A DNA stretch of 64,000 nt from Pseudalkalibacillus sp051842935. GTDB taxonomy: Bacteria; Bacillota; Bacilli; Bacillales; Fictibacillaceae. Below the pieces are notes generated by a model. It was not told the origin of the DNA and made no database searches. It was given only the letters and a program-made list of their open reading frames with translations. The stretch spans positions 558,001 to 622,000 of the forward strand of contig NZ_JBPXRR010000001.1 in the NCBI RefSeq assembly GCF_051842935.1, given 5' to 3'. Position numbers and translations under genes: made by a program. Of this stretch, positions 41,908-49,929 are shown in pieces. How positions within the stretch are numbered: the stretch's first letter is position 1; each line of letters opens with the position of its first letter.

Positions 41908-42354
41908 ATGGATCGATTCATTGTAAATGTCGAGGGTGCAATTTACAAAAATGGGCGCTGGTTGATCATTAAGCGCAGTGAAAAGGAAGAGCATGCTGGG
42001 GGGCTGCTCTCCTTGGTCGGTGGAAAAGTCGAACCGGAAGGCAATCTATCCGACATCTTGGAAAGGACGGTCCAAAGTGAAGTCCTTGAAGAAGTTGGTA
42101 TTCATGTGAAAAGTGAAATGACATACGTACATAGTACTTCCTTTACGGTAGGTGACGATATCCATGTCGTCGATATCGTCTTCTTATGTGAGCATGAAAG
42201 TGGCGAAGCCTACGCGAAGAGTAAAGATGAAGTGGATGGCGTCTGGTGGATGACTTACGAAGAAATAGCCGCTGACCCGAGAGCACCAGAGTATCTCGTA
42301 GAAAGCCTGAGGAGGGCAGAAGAAGTCCTTCAGGAGAAAGCAGAGGCCCGCTGA
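41908..42354 (+). CDS. Nudix hydrolase
   Basis: This 148-residue protein has a Nudix box, GGKVEPEG followed by a helix ending SEVLEEVGI. The metal-binding glutamates (EVLEE) are kept, but the usual Arg of REVxEE is Ser, and the loop is two residues longer than normal. It should hydrolyse a nucleoside diphosphate derivative; substrate unknown. The start follows GGGGGTAAGG. Its stop overlaps the next gene's ATG by one base. Confidence 0.85.
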   Translation: MDRFIVNVEGAIYKNGRWLIIKRSEKEEHAGGLLSLVGGKVEPEGNLSDILERTVQSEVLEEVGIHVKSEMTYVHSTSFTVGDDIHVVDIVFLCEHESGEAYAKSKDEVDGVWWMTYEEIAADPRAPEYLVESLRRAEEVLQEKAEAR

Positions 42355-43211
42355 TGAATCCTGCGTACCGTGGTGTGAAATTCCGCTATCTGATTCTTTG
42401 GATGATCTTGACCGGAGTTGTTCTTTTCGGTGGGGGCTTCTTCTATGTCATGAAGAATGGACCATCAGCACTTACGAGTGTGATCCTGTTCAGTCAATTT
42501 GCGATATACGCGGTTCAGCTTCTATGGCTGAAACGGGCTTATCGGAAAAATGATCTTCAATTGAAATCTGTGTTCCAGCCGATCCGGAAGTCCGATGGGC
42601 TAGTGAAGAAATTGGGGTTTACCCTGTTTCATTTGACGTTTTCCCTTTCCATCGCGGTATTTTTGTTTTATCTTTTTTCTTTGATCGTACCGGATTTTCT
42701 TTTTGATATTTTAGAGGATAATATGTCCACAAGCTCATTCATGGCATCGACGACAATTCCTTCGTTCCTGCTCGTCGTACTGGTTGCTCCTATCGTGGAG
42801 GAATTGGTCTTCAGAGCGACGTTGCTGCAGAAGCTTCGGGTGAGGTTCGGTACTGTTGCCGGAATTCTGATTTCATCTGCGATCTTCAGTTTGATCCATA
42901 TGAACAGCGGTATGATCGGTCATTTTACCATGGGTGTATTTTTGAGTATCTTTTACTTGAAAACACAGAACATCTGGGTTCCGATTCTCTGTCATGCCTT
43001 GAATAACTTGATCGCCTTCTCCTCCGCTACGGTAGATGGAGGAAGTGAATTGGATTTCTCACAAGCGGTTGCTGAGATCCAAATGGTCGGTCCTTATGTC
43101 GGCATCTATGCTTTCATTTGTTTGGGGCTACTTATATGGATCGCTGTAAAAATGATCAAAGGATTACGTGAAACTGAACATGTGCTTAAAAGTGATGAAA
43201 AAGCTGTGTGA
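42354..43211 (+). CDS. CPBP-family intramembrane glutamic endopeptidase
   Basis: This 285-residue membrane protein of the CAAX/Abi (CPBP) family has about seven hydrophobic segments. The catalytic motif EELVFRATLL (about 143-152, EExxxR) is followed by FSLIHMNSG (second-motif His) and HALNNLIAF (third motif). It is expected to cut membrane substrates, or in some bacteria to confer bacteriocin self-immunity. Translationally coupled to the Nudix gene (TGATG). Confidence 0.9.
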   Translation: MNPAYRGVKFRYLILWMILTGVVLFGGGFFYVMKNGPSALTSVILFSQFAIYAVQLLWLKRAYRKNDLQLKSVFQPIRKSDGLVKKLGFTLFHLTFSLSIAVFLFYLFSLIVPDFLFDILEDNMSTSSFMASTTIPSFLLVVLVAPIVEELVFRATLLQKLRVRFGTVAGILISSAIFSLIHMNSGMIGHFTMGVFLSIFYLKTQNIWVPILCHALNNLIAFSSATVDGGSELDFSQAVAEIQMVGPYVGIYAFICLGLLIWIAVKMIKGLRETEHVLKSDEKAV

Positions 43212-43228
43212 GAACACAGCTTTTTTTA
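43198..43228 (+). terminator. intrinsic terminator
   Basis: Stem AAAGCTGTGT with ACACAGCTTT, loop GAGA, then Ts; overlaps the CPBP stop codon. Confidence 0.88.
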
Positions 43229-43350
43229 TGTGAGCGTGGTTGGAAATTGGGATTTCTGTAGATTTCAGCTACTCATAGCTGACCTAATTAGAGGAATTTC
43301 GTGTCATGAATCGAAAGTAATGGGGGTGGGTAAAAAGGAGGGGTTAAAGC

Positions 43351-43776
43351 TTGAAGGAATTCGACACATTCCTTGAAGAATACATAACTGGATGGAGAAA
43401 TTGCTCTCTGGAGGTCATCGAACTGAGCACCTGGAAAGATTTTCAGGCAAGAGAAGTCCGAGAAATTGATGGTGAATTTCTTGTTCAGGATTACGGGTAT
43501 GCGGAGTCCATAAAAGGATGGAAAAAAGCATTCGAGGCCTTTCAAGATAAAGAAGTTAAATGGGACTTTCATGAGGTGAATAGGATGCCGCTTCGGCGAG
43601 GTGAAATGCTCATATCTTTCTGGGTGACATTAGAACTTGATGGTATTAAGGTCCAATCTGCACATTTTTTCACTGATACTTTCAAACAAATGAACGGTGA
43701 TTGGAAATTAATCAGAAGCTACATTGAAGCAAGTGTCCCTATTTCATCCGTTCCAAAAGAACCAATCCAATCTTAA
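43351..43776 (+). CDS. NTF2/SnoaL-like protein
   Basis: This 141-residue protein begins with a helix-rich region typical of NTF2-like folds and ends with HFFTDTFKQMNGDWKLIRSYIE, the usual strand-turn-strand of SnoaL/DUF4440 proteins. TTG start behind AAAGGAGGGG. The role cannot be read. The GNAT gene follows after 16 nt. Confidence 0.72.
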   Translation: MKEFDTFLEEYITGWRNCSLEVIELSTWKDFQAREVREIDGEFLVQDYGYAESIKGWKKAFEAFQDKEVKWDFHEVNRMPLRRGEMLISFWVTLELDGIKVQSAHFFTDTFKQMNGDWKLIRSYIEASVPISSVPKEPIQS

Positions 43777-43792
43777 GAAAAGAGGCGGAGCC

Positions 43793-44335
43793 ATGCTGTT
43801 CAGAGGAGAACAAGTTTGTTTAAGGAAAATGACACTGGGGGATGCAGAGCATTATCATCGCTGGCAGAATGATATGGAAATTGCGCCGTTGGTGAATCCA
43901 TTCATCGAACTACAATCCCTCGAAGAGGTCGAAAAGAATCTCCAAAGTTTGTTAGGGGCGGACAACCGGAGAAATTACATCATTGAACATTTAGAGGATC
44001 GAAAGCCGGTCGGCTATCTTGGATTGTTCAACATCAATCACTACCATAAAAATGTAGAATGCTATATTGCACTATGCGAAGCGGAGTATAGAGGAAAAGG
44101 CATCGGTTATGAAGCCATGGAGCTGATGATGGAATACGTTTTCGCGGAAATGAACATGCATAGATTGTCCTTGCGGGTGTTTGCAGACAACGAACGCGCA
44201 ATCCAAATGTATAAAAAACTGGGATTCATTCAGGAAGGCCGTCTGAGGGAGGCACGTTTCCACAACGGGAAGTGGCAAGATTCATACATAATGAGTGTTT
44301 TACAAGCAGATTATCAACCACATAAGGCTCAATGA
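43793..44335 (+). CDS. RimJ/RimL-type GNAT acetyltransferase
   Basis: This 180-residue acetyltransferase of the RimJ/RimL branch has LRKMTLGDAEHYHRWQND near the N-terminus, AEYRGKGIGYEAMELMMEY (acetyl-CoA loop, about 100-118), and ERAIQMYKKLGFIQEGRLREA. It acts on protein N-termini or small amines. ATG 43793 follows GAGGCGGAG; the longer frame from 43724 overlaps the upstream gene. Confidence 0.88.
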   Translation: MLFRGEQVCLRKMTLGDAEHYHRWQNDMEIAPLVNPFIELQSLEEVEKNLQSLLGADNRRNYIIEHLEDRKPVGYLGLFNINHYHKNVECYIALCEAEYRGKGIGYEAMELMMEYVFAEMNMHRLSLRVFADNERAIQMYKKLGFIQEGRLREARFHNGKWQDSYIMSVLQADYQPHKAQ

Positions 44336-44370
44336 AGGAACATGTATTCAGCATGTTTCTTTCTTTTTCA
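44336..44370 (+). terminator. terminator after GNAT gene
   Basis: GAACATGT pairs with GCATGTTTC imperfectly, followed by a T/C-rich tract. Confidence 0.55.
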
Positions 44371-44477
44371 CTCTAATAATATTAAATATATTAAATTTTA
44401 ACAAAAAATTTAAATAATCATACATTTTAATTCCATTATATGGTACTATAGGTCTAATCAACAGGGAGGAGGGATGG

Positions 44478-44525
44478 ATGAGCACCTTAGACCTTCAAAA
44501 AAAGTTCAATTCGAGGGGGATATGA
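44478..44525 (+). CDS. 15-codon upstream ORF abutting comK
   Basis: ATG 44478 has a very strong SD (GGGAGGAGGG, 44464-44473). It encodes MSTLDLQKKFNSRGI and stops at 44523-44525, immediately before the comK ATG at 44526. The comK SD (GAGGGGGA) lies inside its last codons, so ribosomes finishing the leader could reinitiate or mask the comK SD. A second overlapping frame starts at 44522 and ends after 5 codons. Confidence 0.6.
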   Translation: MSTLDLQKKFNSRGI

Positions 44526-45098
44526 ATGGAGAAGGTTGAAAAACATGAGTATTTGATCAATGGAGAAACGATGGTCATCTTACCGCATTATAATGAGCAT
44601 GGTCATCTATACTCACTGGTATCGGAGCTTGGTCAGGATTTGGTCGTTGCACAGAAACCGATGGAAATCATCAACAACAGTTGTCTCTATTACGGATCGA
44701 GTTATCAAGGAAGGGTGGAAGGAGCCTCACATTTGACGAAATATAATCGGATGGTTCCGATTGTCGTTTGCAACCGATCAGGCATCTATTTCTTTCCGAC
44801 TCAATCTCCTAAGAGTGAAGCCTGTATATGGTTTGCACACGAGTATATAAAAGAAATCCTTTCTGTTACTGCTGAGAGCAGCTCAGTCGTACTGCGCAAC
44901 AAGACGACAGTCCCAGTCCAAATCAGCCGAGCCGCAATGGAATCCAAAGTCAACCGGGCAGCACAATACAGACATCTGATGAGTCTCCAGCAGAGGGAAA
45001 TGGAACGTCCATTATCAGAAATGATGAATTTAGAGCAAGCATTCATCATGGAAACAACAGGTGCTTATTCATTCAATGAACACAATCCTCACGTTTAA
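44526..45098 (+). CDS. comK: competence transcription factor ComK
   Basis: This 190-residue protein matches the ComK pattern along its length: YLINGETMVILPHYNEHGH at the start, then QKPMEIINNSCLYYGSSYQGRVEGASHLT, KYNRMVPIVV, YFFPTQSPKSEACIWFAHEYIKEI, and VPVQISRAAMESKVNRAAQYR (each block quoted in part). ComK is the master activator of competence genes in Bacillus. Compared with B. subtilis the C-terminal tail is divergent. The upstream 150 bp are very AT-rich, but I found no exact AAAA-N5-TTTT pair. A possible -10 is TACTAT (about 44443). Terminator at 45167. Confidence 0.9.
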   Translation: MEKVEKHEYLINGETMVILPHYNEHGHLYSLVSELGQDLVVAQKPMEIINNSCLYYGSSYQGRVEGASHLTKYNRMVPIVVCNRSGIYFFPTQSPKSEACIWFAHEYIKEILSVTAESSSVVLRNKTTVPVQISRAAMESKVNRAAQYRHLMSLQQREMERPLSEMMNLEQAFIMETTGAYSFNEHNPHV

Positions 45099-45166
45099 AG
45101 GAACGGATCATGATAAGACAACAGCATACATAAACGAGAGGTCGAGGGAAAAATGGGGAGAGAAGG

Positions 45167-45199
45167 TAGACAGCTACGGTTCGAGTAGCTGTCTATTTT
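45167..45199 (+). terminator. comK terminator
   Basis: Stem TAGACAGCTAC (45167-45177) with GTAGCTGTCTA (45185-45195), then TTTT. Confidence 0.88.
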
Positions 45200-45200
45200 C

Positions 45201-45230
45201 ACTGAAGAAAGTTTAAATACTTTCTTCAGT
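45201..45230. repeat. perfect inverted repeat, 12-bp arms
   Basis: ACTGAAGAAAGT, loop TTAAAT, ACTTTCTTCAGT, two bases after the comK terminator T-run. It has no T-run of its own and could be a second hairpin or a binding site. Confidence 0.6.
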
Positions 45231-45353
45231 ATATGTGCAAATATGCCTTCGCCAAAAGTCTAGGCTTATCAAGTTTTCTTTACACTTCTTCCCTGTAATC
45301 AAATCCACATGATTCATTAAAACAAGTTTAATAATGTTCTTCTATGATTTAGG

Positions 45354-45671
45354 GTGACGATAAGGTTTTTGAATAAGATCACAATGAGTAGAGGATGGTG
45401 TATCCTTACGATGCTGAAATATTCGTTGTATGAATGGGAAATGCATGGCCTTGTGCTGTTCGGAAAAGAAAAGCGGAAATGGTACTTTCAATGTCCGAAT
45501 TGCTTTCACATCCAGTCCGTCCAAGAATTCTTGAAAGAAGGTTATCCTCCGGATCTCGCCTACTCTTATTGTAGAACCTGCCATTACAAAGCGAAGCAAG
45601 GGACCTTCGGCAAAGGGAAAATCGTCCAAGTCAATCAAAATCATAATCTCGAAGTCTTCGATTTTGCATGA
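45354..45671 (+). CDS. small zinc-ribbon-like hypothetical protein
   Basis: This protein of up to 105 residues has two CxxC pairs (CPNC and CRTC) about 26 residues apart, in FQCPNCFHIQSVQEF and SYCRTCHYKAK, consistent with one zinc ribbon. The start is uncertain: GTG 45354, TTG 45369 and later ATGs are in frame, with only ATAAGG as a possible SD. The spacing recalls the small VVA0879-type zinc ribbons, but that is a weak resemblance. Terminator follows. Confidence 0.65.
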   Translation: MTIRFLNKITMSRGWCILTMLKYSLYEWEMHGLVLFGKEKRKWYFQCPNCFHIQSVQEFLKEGYPPDLAYSYCRTCHYKAKQGTFGKGKIVQVNQNHNLEVFDFA

Positions 45672-45705
45672 AAAAGAGGCTAGCCCAAGGGTTAGCCTCT
45701 TTCAT
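45671..45705. terminator. bidirectional terminator
   Basis: Stem AAAGAGGCTAGCCC with GGGTTAGCCTCTTT, loop AA, A- and T-runs on both sides. Confidence 0.88.
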
Positions 45706-45711
45706 AGTTAT

Positions 45712-46947
45712 TTAGATAGCCCAGTTGCCATCTTTGAAGAGTTGCACTTTCTCACCGTCTTGCGTTTCCGCGACGATATCAAGGTCAGCAGACCCGATCA
45801 TGAAGTCGGTGTGTCCACGACTTTGGTTGACACCGATCTCTTCTAGTTCTTCCTTCTTCAAATGACCGACATCCTTCACGGACATCGTAATGGACGTTCC
45901 GATTGCAAGGTGACAAGCTGCATTTTCATCATAAAGTGTGTTGTTGAAAATGATGCCGGAATTCGAGATTGGAGAATCGTATGGTACCAATGCGACTTCC
46001 CCAAGGAATTTCATACCTTCATCAATGTTCAACAGCTGTTCCAGCGTCTCATAACCTTTTTCAGCTGAGAAATCTACAACTTTACCATCTTCAAACGTCA
46101 GGCTGAAGTTATCAATGAGATTCCCCATTGCAGATAGAGGTTTCTTGCTCGCTACTGTTCCGTTGACGCCATTTTTATGTGGGGTCGTGAATACTTCTTC
46201 AGTTGGGAGATTCGGAATATAAGATGTTCCAAATGTAGACGTGTGACCACCGCCGATCCAGAGGTGATCCGGGTGTAAATCGATGCGAAGGTCTGTACCT
46301 TCAGATGTGTAATGCAACGATTTAAAACGTTTTTCATTCAAGTAGTCGACCTTTTCCGTCAACGTCTTACCATGCTCTTCCCATGCAGCGACCGGATCTT
46401 CCTGGTCAATCCGTACCGTGTGGAAAATCGCATCCCATAGTGCTTCGATCGCTTCTTCTTCACTTCTTTCTGGGAATACACTTTTCGCCCAACCAGCTGT
46501 TGGTACACCAGCAATCGCCCAATGCATGTCACCGTTCAATTGAGCTTTAGAGAACGCTTGAAGCTTTTCTCCTTTGTCCTTTTGCACCCACATGAGACGC
46601 TCAGGTGTAACACCAGCATAGGCGTTTGGATCATCACCTGTAATGTTCAACATCGCATCGTTGTGTTCAGACAAGCTGTTGAACTTGTCGATATCCCATG
46701 GTTGCAGGTTATCTTTCACCGTCTCTTCAGGTGCATTTTCCAAATGGATGCGAGTCGTAGCTGTATCGACCCAGTTCACCATGACACGCTTACATCCATT
46801 CTCATAAGCGTACTTGGTTACCTTACGAGTGAAATCCTTGGCTTCGATCGGAGAAAGGATCAACAAGCGTTGTCCTTCTTGAATATTCAGTCCGACCTTG
46901 ACTACCAATTGTGCATATTGATCTAACTTTTCTTCAAATGTTTTCAT
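45712..46947 (-). CDS. M29-family metallo-aminopeptidase (AmpS-like)
   Basis: This 411-residue protein of the thermophilic aminopeptidase family M29 (AmpS, AmpII) has the ligand-bearing blocks NAPEET region, DLRIDLHPDHLWIGGGH, NLPTEEVFTTPH (Glu), AEKGYETL, LGEVALVP (Glu), ENAACHLAIG and GHTDFMIG. It is a cytoplasmic two-metal exopeptidase. The ATG is preceded by GAGGAGG. Monocistronic. Confidence 0.92.
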   Translation of the reverse strand: MKTFEEKLDQYAQLVVKVGLNIQEGQRLLILSPIEAKDFTRKVTKYAYENGCKRVMVNWVDTATTRIHLENAPEETVKDNLQPWDIDKFNSLSEHNDAMLNITGDDPNAYAGVTPERLMWVQKDKGEKLQAFSKAQLNGDMHWAIAGVPTAGWAKSVFPERSEEEAIEALWDAIFHTVRIDQEDPVAAWEEHGKTLTEKVDYLNEKRFKSLHYTSEGTDLRIDLHPDHLWIGGGHTSTFGTSYIPNLPTEEVFTTPHKNGVNGTVASKKPLSAMGNLIDNFSLTFEDGKVVDFSAEKGYETLEQLLNIDEGMKFLGEVALVPYDSPISNSGIIFNNTLYDENAACHLAIGTSITMSVKDVGHLKKEELEEIGVNQSRGHTDFMIGSADLDIVAETQDGEKVQLFKDGNWAI

Positions 46948-47095
46948 ATGTATAACCCTCCTCTAGGCAAATTTTATCATAGTTTCTGGAAAGGTGTTAG
47001 GAATGAGCAATTGTATTTAGAATTATCCAAATTATGACACAGGTATGATAGAATGATTTTGGTAGGCGTATTAGGAAAATTATGGTGGTGAGGTT

Positions 47096-47656
47096 TTGAA
47101 GAAAAGGCTTGTGTCAGGTTTTTTAGGTGTTATTTTAATGGTGTTGAGCGTTGGTTGTTCTGACAAAATGGTTGAGAGTAGCACGTTTTTCGAGATTAAG
47201 AAGACGGAAGAAATTCAGGTTAGTGTTCTGGATCGGCCGACTGTCAGGACGAAAGAAGATGCTCAGATCCAGTCTGTAATTGAACTCATTAACGATAAAC
47301 AATTAATGAAAGCTTCAACAGAGGAAATGAAAAAGATCCATATGCTCAGGAATAAACCTGAATATGAATCGATTGATTTGATGGTTGAAACGACGGAGGA
47401 AGTACCAAGTACAACATTGCTTGTATTGAATGACGGACGACTAGTTCTAACTGAAATAGAAGATGGATTAGGAAGGGACTTTTATCAATTAAAAGAACCT
47501 TCAATTGAACTGTATAATGAATTGTTGGCTTTATTTGAGCAGGATATTGAAGGAAAGGAAGCGAACCCACACGTCCTTGAACTTTTAGAAAATGATCAGG
47601 ATCAGGAAGTGGAAGTCGAGGTAGATGTCATTCGATCTTCCGAAAAGACTCAGTAG
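47096..47656 (+). CDS. lipoprotein of unknown function
   Basis: This 186-residue protein starts (TTG) with KKRLVSGFLGVILMVLSVGC, a lipoprotein signal with lipobox LSVGC. The mature part is acidic (Glu-rich end) with no motif I recognise. SD is GGTGGTGAGG. The PH-domain-like gene starts 9 nt after its stop, suggesting a two-gene unit. Confidence 0.8.
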   Translation: MKKRLVSGFLGVILMVLSVGCSDKMVESSTFFEIKKTEEIQVSVLDRPTVRTKEDAQIQSVIELINDKQLMKASTEEMKKIHMLRNKPEYESIDLMVETTEEVPSTTLLVLNDGRLVLTEIEDGLGRDFYQLKEPSIELYNELLALFEQDIEGKEANPHVLELLENDQDQEVEVEVDVIRSSEKTQ

Positions 47657-47665
47657 GTGAATAGG

Positions 47666-48091
47666 ATGGACACATATAAATCTAGCATCTCTCCTTACTT
47701 CATGCTCGTATTTGTTCCTCTCTATACGTTCGTTTTACAGACTTACGGCTGGTATTATCTCCTGGCAGTATTTCTGCTTACATATCTCGTTAGCTCTTTT
47801 AATTTTATTATTCAAATATATGAGCAAAACTTAAAGTTCGAGGTACTCATCTTTAAATATGCCATCTATAAAAAAACGATCAAACCTGAGCAAATCAGAA
47901 AAATTACATTCAAAAGAACGAGTTGGACGAGGAAAAGTGCGGTCATTCATATTCGACAGGGAAAGAATATCCGATTGATTGACTTTGAACCTAAAACGTA
48001 CTGTGCTAAACTGGAACAGTTTGCAATTGCACATCAGATTGAGATCCAAAAGACAAAGGATTTTCAGTTGCTGGAACGACACTATTCTTAG
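47666..48091 (+). CDS. two-TM protein with bacterial PH-like domain
   Basis: This 141-residue protein has two close membrane helices (about 10-30 and 32-52). A basic beta-rich domain follows (FEVLIFKYAIYKKTIKPEQI, then KSAVIHIRQGKN), like the YdbT/bPH family. ATG 47666 follows AGGTGA; GTG 47657 overlaps that SD. Function unknown, probably a membrane scaffold. Confidence 0.7.
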   Translation: MDTYKSSISPYFMLVFVPLYTFVLQTYGWYYLLAVFLLTYLVSSFNFIIQIYEQNLKFEVLIFKYAIYKKTIKPEQIRKITFKRTSWTRKSAVIHIRQGKNIRLIDFEPKTYCAKLEQFAIAHQIEIQKTKDFQLLERHYS

Positions 48092-48106
48092 ATTTGATTT
48101 TTAAGT

Positions 48107-48132
48107 AGCTTGGCTTAGCCAAGCTTTTTTAT
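48107..48132 (+). terminator. intrinsic terminator
   Basis: Stem AGCTTGGC with GCCAAGCT, loop TTA, then TTTTTT. Confidence 0.9.
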
Positions 48133-48187
48133 GGGAACTTTTGGCTACAACAGTCGTAAATAAGGTTAGATAGGGAGCTGAATATGG

Positions 48188-48913
48188 ATGAACGGATCTA
48201 CTTTTTATGAAAATGAACAATTTTTCAACCAGTTCCAAAAGCGGAGGAATCGTTCGGAAAGTCCGAACAATGTTCTTGAAGGACCTGCAATCAATGATTT
48301 AATTGGCAGTCCAAAAGGAGATCGGATTCTCGATCTCGGCTGCGGAGACGGTTTGTTTGGAAAAGAGTTACTTGAAAGAGGCGCAGTGCACTATCACGGA
48401 ATTGATGGATCGGAACGGATGGTTGAACTAGCAAGAAAGGGTTTCGAGGATACACGAGTAGAATTCCAATGCCGCTCTTTAGAAGGATTGAAACTTCAAC
48501 AAAACCATTATGACCTGGTTGTGTCCCGGCTCGTTTTTCATTACCTGAAAGACGTACAGCCTGTGTTTGAAAAGGTGTTTCATAGCTTAACCCATGGAGG
48601 TCGTTTCGTTTTCAGTGTGCAGCACCCTGTCATAACAGCTTCAATGAAGAGCGCAAGCGGTGGGAAACGTGAAAACTGGATCGTAGATGATTATTTCAAA
48701 ATAGGGGAGCGCACAGAACCATGGATGGATCAGATGGTGACAAAATACCATAGGACGACGGAGCAATACATAACCGAAATATTGCAAGCAGGCTTTCAAT
48801 TGGAAGGCTTGAAAGAAGGAACGCCGGATGAACGGTTCTTCAGCCAAACAGAAGAATATGAACGTAGAAGTAGGATTCCTGTAGTCCTCATCTTATCTGC
48901 CCGGAAACCTTGA
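48188..48913 (+). CDS. class I SAM-dependent methyltransferase
   Basis: This 241-residue methyltransferase has motif I ILDLGCGDGLFGKELLERG (about 47-65), the acidic end of strand 2 in YHGIDGSERM, and the motif around NHYDLVVSRLVFHYL. The layout is of the UbiE/type-11 group. It probably methylates a small molecule. The GNAT-like cluster is not nearby. ATG at 48188 follows GGGAGCTG. Confidence 0.9.
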   Translation: MNGSTFYENEQFFNQFQKRRNRSESPNNVLEGPAINDLIGSPKGDRILDLGCGDGLFGKELLERGAVHYHGIDGSERMVELARKGFEDTRVEFQCRSLEGLKLQQNHYDLVVSRLVFHYLKDVQPVFEKVFHSLTHGGRFVFSVQHPVITASMKSASGGKRENWIVDDYFKIGERTEPWMDQMVTKYHRTTEQYITEILQAGFQLEGLKEGTPDERFFSQTEEYERRSRIPVVLILSARKP

Positions 48914-48929
48914 TTGGAGGAGATTAGCG

Positions 48930-49244
48930 GTGGCTTTTGAATTGTTCTTCCTATTATTAGAAGCTTTTGGAGAATTCCTTTTCTGGTTCATGCCAGAAAA
49001 GAGCAAACTTCAACGGAACATCGACCGTTTGAAAAAGGAGCAATGGTTCAGCCGATTGTATGGAAATGATTTTGATGCATTGATGGAAAAGGACCAGAAG
49101 CTGAAAAAATTCTTGAAAAAGCGGAGAAACGTCAGACTCCTCTTGAAGAACGAATACGAAAGGGAGCACTTCATTCGCGACATCGAAACCTCCATTAACG
49201 TACCAGGCACCGAAACAGAACCGTTGAAACGCAACAGTTTCTGA
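48930..49244 (+). CDS. hypothetical membrane-attached basic protein
   Basis: This 104-residue protein (GTG start behind GGAGGAGA) has an N-terminal hydrophobic helix (about 2-20) followed by a strongly charged, Lys/Arg/Glu-rich helical region. No family recognised. The 3' end runs into a GGTGCC...GGCACC palindrome, and the last 15 codons may have been altered by that element (VPGTE). Confidence 0.65.
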   Translation: MAFELFFLLLEAFGEFLFWFMPEKSKLQRNIDRLKKEQWFSRLYGNDFDALMEKDQKLKKFLKKRRNVRLLLKNEYEREHFIRDIETSINVPGTETEPLKRNSF

Positions 49245-49258
49245 TTGGTGCCTGGCAC
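49203..49258. repeat. CCAGGCACC / GGTGCCTGGCACC short palindromic element
   Basis: ACCAGGCACC (about 49200) and GGTGCCTGGCACC (49246-49258) flank the end of the preceding gene and form an inverted repeat about 45 nt apart. Such GTGCCTGGCAC words recur at gene ends in several Bacillaceae. No T-run. Confidence 0.5.
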
Positions 49259-49771
49259 CTACTTGTATTCTTCGGATTTTCCTCTTGGAATGCTTAGTGT
49301 GTTCCATTCTTTGTTTTTGGCGAGTTTACCGATATAGATGATCTGACCAACGTGTGCTGCGTAATGGGTGACTTGGCGCTGCAATGCTTTAATGACGGTA
49401 TGCGGTTCGCTTCGTATGTAGACCGTCTTCAACAAGTCCGCTTCCGTCAAGGAATTGAGCGTATTGAATAAGACACCCCAGCCTTCTTCCCAAACCTCTA
49501 GCATATGTTCCTGCGTTTCCATATCATCAATGAATTCGTTATCTCGATAACGGTCCGGTTTTTCACCATCTGTAGTAAGGAAGTCGGTCCATCTCGACTT
49601 CATATTGCCACTCATATGTTTAATCAAGATTGCAATACTGTTCGATTCTTCATTCGGTGTCCAAGCAAGCTCCTCGGTACTGAGTTGATCGAAAACCCTT
49701 TCTGCTTGCTTTTTCAGCCCTCTGTAGTTCTCTCTGATCTCTTCAAGATAGACCTTCTCTAGTTCTGACAT
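49259..49771 (-). CDS. DinB-superfamily protein (DUF1572)
   Basis: This 170-residue four-helix protein has the DUF1572 pattern: N-terminal LEKVYLEEIRENYRGLKKQ, IAILIKHMSGNMKSRW (His of the metal triad), TVIKALQRQVTHYAAHVGQI (two more His), and the ending LSIPRGKSEEY. Relatives in Bacillus include bacillithiol-dependent transferases, so a thiol-transferase or metal-dependent role is possible. It converges on the 48930 gene. Confidence 0.88.
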   Translation of the reverse strand: MSELEKVYLEEIRENYRGLKKQAERVFDQLSTEELAWTPNEESNSIAILIKHMSGNMKSRWTDFLTTDGEKPDRYRDNEFIDDMETQEHMLEVWEEGWGVLFNTLNSLTEADLLKTVYIRSEPHTVIKALQRQVTHYAAHVGQIIYIGKLAKNKEWNTLSIPRGKSEEYK

Positions 49772-49929
49772 ATTTACACCTCATTTTTGTAGTCTCCTTT
49801 CAGTCATTCGAAGTTACTTAGGAAAAACCCTTTTAATTCGCCGTGAACGATTTTAGAATGTAGGAAGGGATTATGAATATAGTAACGAAGTAGTTAGTCG
49901 AAATATAGTAGAAAAGAAGGGGAAATAAA

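Noticed and set aside
44370..44460. ComK boxes (AAAA-N5-TTTT) for autoregulation
   Set aside because: The region is AT-rich, but no pair of boxes with the correct spacing could be found by eye.
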